From positions 1 to 6,213 of the forward strand of contig CASECL010000264.1 in NCBI GenBank assembly GCA_949286445.1: a stretch of 6,213 nucleotides of DNA. The letters are read 5' to 3'. Source of the stretch: an uncultured bacterium. GTDB lineage: Bacteria > Verrucomicrobiota > Lentisphaeria > Victivallales > Victivallaceae. Of this stretch, positions 1-4,176 are shown in pieces; position 1 is the first letter of the stretch, and each line of letters opens with the position of its first letter. Position numbers and translations under genes: made by a program. Under the pieces are notes generated by a model. It was not told the DNA's origin. It worked only from the letters and a program-made list of their open reading frames with translations, and ran no database searches.

Positions 1-1497
1 ATTGTTAAGCAAATGGGTAAAATCCCATGCCATCCAGTTGATGTCCCGCATTCTCTTCGGTCCATCCTGCGCAAAGGAACGCCGTCCATAAGCCAGTTTG
101 GCGATAATCCGGTACATGTCCTGTTTCTGTTTTTCCGTCATCCACTGGCCGCCGAACTCCATCAGATAGGGCAGATCCGGATGCACATAGGGATGGAATT
201 CACGCCGCCAGTGAGTCGTGGCGTCTCCGGAGGTCAAATCTGAACTGCCGAATTCGCTGTCGCTTACCTGGTACTGCATGTCCATATACTTTTCCCGGAG
301 CAGATAATAATTAACTGCCGCCGTGGCGGCTTTCCGTCCCAGGGCATCATCACCTTTTATGGTGGCATACAGAAGCATGGATGCAAGAGTATTGGTGTTG
401 TAGTTCACATGCGAACTGTAAATCCCCGGTTTCTGCCCTTCAAAAAGCACCTGCGGGTGCCACGGCACGTTGCCGACTCCGAAAATATGAAACTTGCCCG
501 AAGCAAACTTCAACGTATCATATTTGTCCGAAGCAAGAATATCAAATATCTTCCCGTCGCTGGTATTGGGATCCAGCCAGCTGCGCTTAAGCAGATTTTC
601 CATTTCAATCATGGCCTTGCGTCCGTAAACCGTGGAATTGATCCGTCTGCGGAGTTCAGGAATATCCTCCGGACTCATGAAAAGCCGCGGGAATATCCCC
701 GGAGCCGGTACTTTTGACCCCAGACCCTTGAAATTAAATCCGGTAAAATCAAATTCTTCCGGTGGCGTGAATTGAAAGTCAGTCTCTTTACCCTCTTCAA
801 TTTTCTTGAGTTCATCCGCCGGCACCCGGACGTGATCAGTCCATTTGCCCTGACGTTTCAATATGGGTACATATTTTATAATAATATCAGGGTCAGCAAA
901 CTTCTCCGGCGAGTCAAACATGGTAATCACACTCTCGGTCAGAGTGTCTCCTTTGATTTCCGGTCCGGTATAGAACAATCCCCCCCTGCCCCGGAACACC
1001 TTTTTTCCTGACAGTTTGGCCAGTTCATCCGCAGAAACGTAATTTATTTTTCCAATCGTCTTTTTACGCGGCGAACCTTTCACCGGGGCAGGATTGGTCA
1101 AAGTATGGATCCAACGGTCAGCCAGGTATGGCAAAGCCGCATCAAATTCCGGTTTTTCAGTGAAAAATGCCGGGGCAAAGGCTTCCGGTATCCAGAGTTC
1201 ACCATTTTCTTCAAATGCCTCCGCCCGGAAATTTGCCGGGTCAAGACGGAGTTTTTTCCCGTTTATGAAGCCGTGTCTGGCACCGGGATAGAGCGCGATA
1301 CCATCCCTTATCGCCTCCAGCGCAAACTTCTGCGCACTCCGGGTGTACGGCAATCCCTGATCCTGAGGCGGCAACGGAAATCCCGGAATCCGATCCAGCA
1401 CTTTCTCCTGCTGCGGCGGAGCATCAGCAGCAGACAGCACCGCTCCGGAAAGGCAGGCAGCCAGCCCGATAACAATGGTCCTGTTGAGTTTTTTCAT
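1..1497 (-). CDS. Exported heparinase II/III- or alginate lyase-like protein with stalk-type N-terminus (3' end cut by window)
   Basis: The frame stays open from ATG 1497-1495 to base 1, giving 499 residues with the C-terminus missing. Residues 1-24 look like a signal peptide: KK, a hydrophobic stretch, then cleavage near LSAA/DA. An LAAC at 12-15 also fits a lipobox, so a lipoprotein is possible. Residues 75-112 (INGKKLRLDP... then LWIPEAFAPAF) and 153-178 (YVSADELAKLSGKKV, then a glycine-rich turn) resemble the two halves of the copper amine oxidase-like stalk domain, which is often an N-terminal module of secreted carbohydrate-active proteins. Residues 269-293 (FPRLFMSPEDIPELRRRI) match the 'HPRLlft.edl..lr' segment that opens many heparinase II/III and alginate-lyase barrels. 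Candidate active-site-type residues follow: W346-H347, H363, N365, Y366, H429, H435, Y437, H439. Expected role: periplasmic or surface cleavage of an acidic polysaccharide by beta-elimination. The lyase assignment is inferred; substrate is unknown and the sheet domain lies outside the window. Confidence 0.72.
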   Translation of the reverse strand, partial: MKKLNRTIVIGLAACLSGAVLSAADAPPQQEKVLDRIPGFPLPPQDQGLPYTRSAQKFALEAIRDGIALYPGARHGFINGKKLRLDPANFRAEAFEENGELWIPEAFAPAFFTEKPEFDAALPYLADRWIHTLTNPAPVKGSPRKKTIGKINYVSADELAKLSGKKVFRGRGGLFYTGPEIKGDTLTESVITMFDSPEKFADPDIIIKYVPILKRQGKWTDHVRVPADELKKIEEGKETDFQFTPPEEFDFTGFNFKGLGSKVPAPGIFPRLFMSPEDIPELRRRINSTVYGRKAMIEMENLLKRSWLDPNTSDGKIFDILASDKYDTLKFASGKFHIFGVGNVPWHPQVLFEGQKPGIYSSHVNYNTNTLASMLLYATIKGDDALGRKAATAAVNYYLLREKYMDMQYQVSDSEFGSSDLTSGDATTHWRREFHPYVHPDLPYLMEFGGQWMTEKQKQDMYRIIAKLAYGRRSFAQDGPKRMRDINWMAWDFTHLLNN

Positions 1498-1503
1498 GAT
1501 TTT

Positions 1504-1507
1504 CTCC
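1504..1507 (-). promoter_or_regulatory. Ribosome binding site of the lyase-like gene
   Basis: On the minus strand GGAG lies 6 bases before the ATG at 1497. This supports that start over the longer alternative frames upstream and places a normal signal peptide at the N-terminus. Confidence 0.7.
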
Positions 1508-1536
1508 AAAATAAAAGTTGAATTTTTTTCCAACCC

Positions 1537-1549
1537 GTAAAACTTTACT
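1537..1549. promoter_or_regulatory. Operator-like palindrome GTAAA-AC-TTTAC at the lyase-like gene's probable transcription start
   Basis: GTAAAACTTTAC at 1537-1548 is a 5-2-5 palindrome, followed by T at 1549. It resembles LacI/GalR-family operators (GTAAACGTTTAC type), except that the central dinucleotide is AC instead of CG. It begins one base downstream of the -10 box of the nearer candidate promoter (1551-1578), a classic position for a repressor. The same 13 bases occur inverted at 1801-1813. Binding by a LacI-type regulator is inference. Confidence 0.5.
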
Positions 1550-1550
1550 G

Positions 1551-1578
1551 AACATATCCCAGTAAAATATTATTTCAA
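1551..1578 (-). promoter_or_regulatory. Candidate sigma-70-type promoter of the lyase-like gene (proximal)
   Basis: Read on the minus strand: TTGAAA (1578-1573), a 16-base spacer, then TATGTT (1556-1551). The first box matches the consensus at 5 of 6 positions and the second at 4 of 6. Transcription would begin near 1544, inside the operator-like palindrome, leaving a leader of about 47 bases. Confidence 0.42.
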
Positions 1579-1598
1579 TCCCGAAATAATCCGAATGA

Positions 1599-1627
1599 AT
1601 TATACCGTAAACAAGAAAAATATGCAA
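1599..1627 (-). promoter_or_regulatory. Candidate sigma-70-type promoter of the lyase-like gene (distal)
   Basis: Read on the minus strand: TTGCAT (1627-1622), a 17-base spacer, then a perfect TATAAT (1604-1599). Start would be near 1591, with a leader of about 94 bases crossing the operator-like palindrome. The spacer contains a GTTTAC half-site resembling the arms of that palindrome. Either this or the proximal promoter, or both, may be used; sequence alone does not decide. Confidence 0.42.
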
Positions 1628-1725
1628 CCGTATTTTTATGAAAATACAATGAAAATTACAAACTTTATCATGAAAATATAGCACAGAAATATTTTGTTTC
1701 ATGGCGTGGAACCGCTCTTGAAGTT

Positions 1726-1741
1726 TTCAGACCGGTCTGAA
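1726..1741. promoter_or_regulatory. Perfect 16-bp palindrome TTCAGACCGGTCTGAA
   Basis: Both 8-base arms match exactly, with a central CG. Flanking TTGAA (1718-1722) and TTCAA (1746-1750) extend the symmetry to an imperfect 33-base element. It lies 100 bases upstream of the distal promoter's -35 box and just past the terminator of the small minus-strand gene. The form fits a dimeric repressor site (TetR- or LacI-like boxes often have AGACCGGTCT-type centres). The regulator is unknown and it could be a chance palindrome, though 16 of 16 is unlikely. Confidence 0.45.
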
Positions 1742-1753
1742 CAAATTCAAATG

Positions 1754-1788
1754 AAAAAATGGAATAATGCGGCATATCACATTATTCC
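1754..1788 (-). terminator. Intrinsic terminator of the small CxC/CxxC gene
   Basis: The arms GGAATAATG (1761-1769) and CATTATTCC (1780-1788) are a perfect 9-bp inverted repeat around a 10-base loop. On the minus strand the stem is followed by A and then six T residues (1759-1754). An A-rich stretch opposite (1794-1790) can extend the stem after one mismatch, so weak function on the plus strand is also possible. It lies 35 bases past the stop codon at 1823 and separates this gene from the lyase-like gene. Confidence 0.75.
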
Positions 1789-1800
1789 CTTTTTCTTAAA

Positions 1801-1813
1801 AGTAAAGTTTTAC
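1801..1813. repeat. Inverted second copy of the 13-base operator-like site
   Basis: AGTAAAGTTTTAC is the exact reverse complement of 1537-1549. With its neighbours it forms AAGTAAA-GT-TTTACTT (1800-1815), with 7-base arms. It lies between the stop codon of the small gene and its terminator, about 264 bases from the first copy. Two copies so far apart could allow DNA looping by one regulator; this is inference. A role as an extra 3' hairpin is also possible. Confidence 0.45.
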
Positions 1814-1822
1814 TTATACTGA

Positions 1823-2200
1823 TCAACTGTTGGTGCCGGAATCCTCTGATTCCGCATTGCCGGAAGTAATCATGCCTGAATTATTTTCCCGCAGTACCAG
1901 CTGCCAGGCCGCATTCTGCAACGATGACAGAGCACTGGATACATCATGAAGCTTTTCCATTTCCAGCCAGATATCCCGGCAGCGCATGGCCAGGTGGTGG
2001 TGATTTAAATTGTAGTGCCAGGCGGCAAGAATAAGCTGACCAATGGCATTGGATTTGTTGATTGAACGGTAACCGCTTTCCAAATCATAAAGTGCTTTCG
2101 CCGCGGCAATATGCTTGTGGGCACAGAAAACACACGGCTGATCAGGTCTTTTGGTAAATACCGGATCGTTGGCGGCACTTTTTCTGCAATTGCAGGCCAT
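1823..2200 (-). CDS. Small protein with CxC and CxxC motifs, function unknown
   Basis: This 125-residue protein starts at ATG 2200 behind AGGAG (2214-2210, 9-base spacing). The N-terminus carries C3-x-C5 and C23-x2-C26 followed by H28 and H30, a spacing that could hold a zinc ion or iron-sulfur cluster. The rest is predicted mostly helical: an alanine-rich stretch (32-41), a histidine-rich helix (A59-A71 with H62, H67, H68, H69), a charged segment with C74, then a polar, serine- and asparagine-rich tail (104-125). There is no signal peptide or membrane segment, so it should be cytosolic. The layout (Cys cluster, CxxC-x-K-H, then helices) recalls small proteins in phage and mobile-element neighbourhoods, but I cannot place it in a named family. 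It has its own terminator, and is divergent from the cysteine-rich/RHS pair, with which it shares a 254-base control region. Real coding is supported by the ribosome site, terminator and ordered motif. Confidence 0.75.
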   Translation of the reverse strand: MACNCRKSAANDPVFTKRPDQPCVFCAHKHIAAAKALYDLESGYRSINKSNAIGQLILAAWHYNLNHHHLAMRCRDIWLEMEKLHDVSSALSSLQNAAWQLVLRENNSGMITSGNAESEDSGTNS

Positions 2201-2209
2201 TTTTATTTT

Positions 2210-2214
2210 CTCCT
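2210..2214 (-). promoter_or_regulatory. Ribosome binding site of the small CxC/CxxC gene
   Basis: AGGAG on the minus strand, 9 bases from ATG 2200, within an A-rich leader. It is the best evidence for this start, which puts CNC directly at the N-terminus. Confidence 0.7.
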
Positions 2215-2242
2215 CTTTTTATGTTGAAAGTTTTTTATTAAA

Positions 2243-2259
2243 GTATTGAAATTCAATAC
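2243..2259. promoter_or_regulatory. Perfect 17-bp palindrome GTATTGAA-A-TTCAATAC
   Basis: Two exact 8-base arms flank a single A. The site is 43-59 bases upstream of the small minus-strand gene. A weak minus-strand -10-like TTTAAT (2242-2237) abuts it, so the palindrome could fill the spacer between -10 and a very poor -35 (TTTTTT), which would make it an operator for that gene. The promoter part is weak; the palindrome itself is clear. Confidence 0.5.
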
Positions 2260-2362
2260 AAAAAATACCTTGCACCGCATCCTCTGTACGTTCACGGCAG
2301 AAGACAGTACAACCGCCGGAATTTATGTTTTATTGTCAATAATTCCGTTTGCATACAGAAAA

Positions 2363-2402
2363 TTTGTCAACCGGACGTATGGATTAAAATCCGGTTGACA
2401 AA
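2363..2402. promoter_or_regulatory. 13-bp-arm inverted repeat overlapping the -35 region of the cysteine-rich/RHS operon
   Basis: TTTGTCAACCGGA (2363-2375) and TCCGGTTGACAAA (2390-2402) are exact reverse complements separated by 14 bases. The right arm contains a consensus TTGACA (2395-2400), with only a weak ATCAAT at 17-base spacing. The left arm contains TTGTCA (2364-2369), with TAAAAT (2385-2390) at a short 15-base spacing. It lies 53-92 bases before the ATG at 2455 and there is no T-run after it on the plus strand, so a terminator is unlikely. The best reading is a regulator site over the operon promoter, possibly needing an activator given the poor -10 boxes. Confidence 0.55.
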
Positions 2403-2440
2403 ATAATTTCTTTCAAAATCAATTATCTTGCTTAAAATAA

Positions 2441-2446
2441 AAAGGA
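2441..2446 (+). promoter_or_regulatory. Ribosome binding site deciding the start at 2455
   Basis: AAAGGA lies 8 bases before ATG 2455. An in-frame TTG at 2428 would add nine residues but places this site inside the coding region and has no ribosome site of its own, so it is rejected. Confidence 0.75.
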
Positions 2447-2454
2447 CATCCATC

Positions 2455-4137
2455 ATGAGCGAAACCGCCAACATTGAGAGTATTACCGTCAAAAATCCAT
2501 GCAGTGAAAAAGTGCATGCCGACAGCACCTGCCCGTGCGAGGAATACGCCATAGTAATAAAATGCGTTTATTCAGATCCGGCGAACAACGCTGTCGCATC
2601 CGCTCAGAGTGAACTCATTTTCTGCAGTATCTACCGGGATGAAAACAAGGTGTATCATCTGTATTCCCCCGACGGTCCATTGTTTTGTCAGCGAATTAAC
2701 TCCAATAACGGCAATCAGTCAATAATTTTCCACCTTTACAAAAAAAATTCCGATACCGTTTCCGCCCGTGAACTACATCTGGAATATGAAAGCTTATCCG
2801 GCTGCGACCGGGAAAATATCGTTTCAAACGCGTGCAATTGCCCGAAACACTCAATTATTGCCGTCTGTGAAAAAAATGGTGAAACGGTAACTTCACATCT
2901 TGCTGTCGCTCTTTCGGTCAAAACCGGTAACGGCTCTTATGAAATAATCCATGACAATCCGGAAGATGCTTCGTCCGGCCGGGTGGAAGACGGCAGGTGG
3001 TATAAAAATACCGATGGCACAGAATTTAAACTTTCTGTATATGAAACTTTTCCCTGTCTGGAAAAAGCAGAAGAACGCCTGGCAGAACTGGAGGCCGGGA
3101 AAATCGGAGTTTGCGAATGGGATAAAAGTCAGATACTTGCCTTTTTATGCGGAGAAGAGTGTTCCTGCAATACCGGCGACGCCAATGCGTTTGAACCGGT
3201 GGAATACAAGGTTGCCTTGCGCGTTCAGGTTGATTTAACCCGGCATTACCGCAAGAGTTATCAGAATGCCGCCGATCCCCTGCCCTATTTTGTAAATGAC
3301 CATGAGTATATTATGAAATTTGACGCCGAAGGAGAAGGAACTATCCGCCCCTGTGAACCGGAACAGCCGGATTCCCGGGAAATTCTTTTCTCCTCCATCC
3401 GCTTCATCAACCCGGAATATAAATACTTCCTCGCCGAAGGTTACGCCGCTTCCGAATCCGAATGCAGCAATGGCTGTGATAAAAGCAATCCCAACTGGAT
3501 TTCATCCGGCACCACCTGTTTCAAAGCATTAAGCGTTTCACCAGACAGCGTACCGGAATTAACCAATGCGGCAATCCCGCTGGAGGGCGAAATGGTTAAC
3601 GGCAAATGCGCAGGATGGAAAATTTCCCTCTCCGCATTGGAAAGTTTACTTTCCATACCCTATACCTACACTGAAAACCGGTACGGTTCTGTAAGTACGC
3701 CGGAGGAAATGGACCCGGCTTCGATTGCTGATCATCTGCCGGTTGCACATAACTGCCTCAGTAATCCGGAAGAGTATATTCATTACTCCTGCACTTCAAC
3801 CCATGAACAGCATTGGACCTCACTTATCCCTCCAAAACCCAGGCTTGACGGCAGTGCAGTATATTCATTCACCCACACCTGCCAGCGGGACGAAAAATGT
3901 TGTGAACCGCCGCCGGATGAACCTGATACCACAGAAAAAGAACTGGATTGGGAAAATACTCATTGCCAATATAAAGTTACAGTTACCATCACTCCGGCAG
4001 ACAAAACTCCCCCCGCGGATAATAATGACGCCGGAGACGGTTATGATCAATGCGGCCGCCGGGAAAACAGCGGCAGCAGCAGTTACGGGGAATATCAAGC
4101 CGTGTTTGACCAGCTCTCTCCGGATCTGCAAGCTTAA
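2455..4137 (+). CDS. Cysteine-rich protein of unknown function, upstream partner of the RHS gene
   Basis: This 560-residue protein matches no family I recognise. It has 27 cysteines (nearly 5 percent), no signal peptide and no membrane segment. Cysteines cluster in CxC units: 26/28, 127/129, 236/238 (preceded by C232), plus C482-C483. The spacing C-x9-C-x-C-x8-C occurs twice, at 16-37 and 117-138, each time leading into a beta-like strand (EYAIVIK and HSIIAV). Similar strands follow later cysteine groups (EYKVALRV near 251 and QYKVTVTI at 505-512), suggesting several related beta domains. A proline- and acid-rich linker (484-500) precedes the last strand. The tail is polar, with an SGSSS stretch. 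A cytosolic protein with so many paired cysteines suggests metal binding; otherwise export by a route without a classical signal. It ends 39 bases before the RHS start with no terminator between, so the two are likely co-transcribed and may act together. Partnership is inference. Confidence 0.85.
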   Translation: MSETANIESITVKNPCSEKVHADSTCPCEEYAIVIKCVYSDPANNAVASAQSELIFCSIYRDENKVYHLYSPDGPLFCQRINSNNGNQSIIFHLYKKNSDTVSARELHLEYESLSGCDRENIVSNACNCPKHSIIAVCEKNGETVTSHLAVALSVKTGNGSYEIIHDNPEDASSGRVEDGRWYKNTDGTEFKLSVYETFPCLEKAEERLAELEAGKIGVCEWDKSQILAFLCGEECSCNTGDANAFEPVEYKVALRVQVDLTRHYRKSYQNAADPLPYFVNDHEYIMKFDAEGEGTIRPCEPEQPDSREILFSSIRFINPEYKYFLAEGYAASESECSNGCDKSNPNWISSGTTCFKALSVSPDSVPELTNAAIPLEGEMVNGKCAGWKISLSALESLLSIPYTYTENRYGSVSTPEEMDPASIADHLPVAHNCLSNPEEYIHYSCTSTHEQHWTSLIPPKPRLDGSAVYSFTHTCQRDEKCCEPPPDEPDTTEKELDWENTHCQYKVTVTITPADKTPPADNNDAGDGYDQCGRRENSGSSSYGEYQAVFDQLSPDLQA

Positions 4138-4158
4138 TTACCCCCGGGCTGATAACAT

Positions 4159-4166
4159 AGAAAGGA
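4159..4166 (+). promoter_or_regulatory. Ribosome binding site of the RHS gene
   Basis: AGAAAGGA ends 10 bases before ATG 4177. An in-frame TTG at 4171 is only 4 bases away, too close, so ATG is chosen. The upstream gene is in the same frame, but TAA (4135), TGA (4150) and TAA (4153) lie between, so the two are separate genes and a single point change would not join them. Confidence 0.7.
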
Positions 4167-4176
4167 TAAATTGAAA

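Noticed and set aside
1105..1521. 138-codon plus-strand frame
   Set aside because: Antisense to the lyase-like gene, arginine/serine-rich composition typical of a shadow, no ribosome site or recognisable motif.
1424..1702. 92-codon minus-strand frame upstream of and overlapping the lyase-like gene
   Set aside because: It overlaps the signal-peptide region of a much better frame, covers the promoter region, and has low-complexity AT-driven composition with no ribosome site.
2363..2402. Inverted repeat read as a transcription terminator or transposon end
   Set aside because: No T-run follows on the plus strand, nothing is being terminated in either direction (it lies between divergent genes), and no transposase or target duplication is visible.
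2428..2454. TTG start adding nine residues to the Cys-rich protein
   Set aside because: It would place the AAAGGA ribosome site inside the gene, and there is none before the TTG.
3725..4174. 149-codon plus-strand frame overlapping the end of the Cys-rich gene
   Set aside because: Different frame of a well-supported gene, repetitive composition, no ribosome site, ends just before the RHS start by chance.
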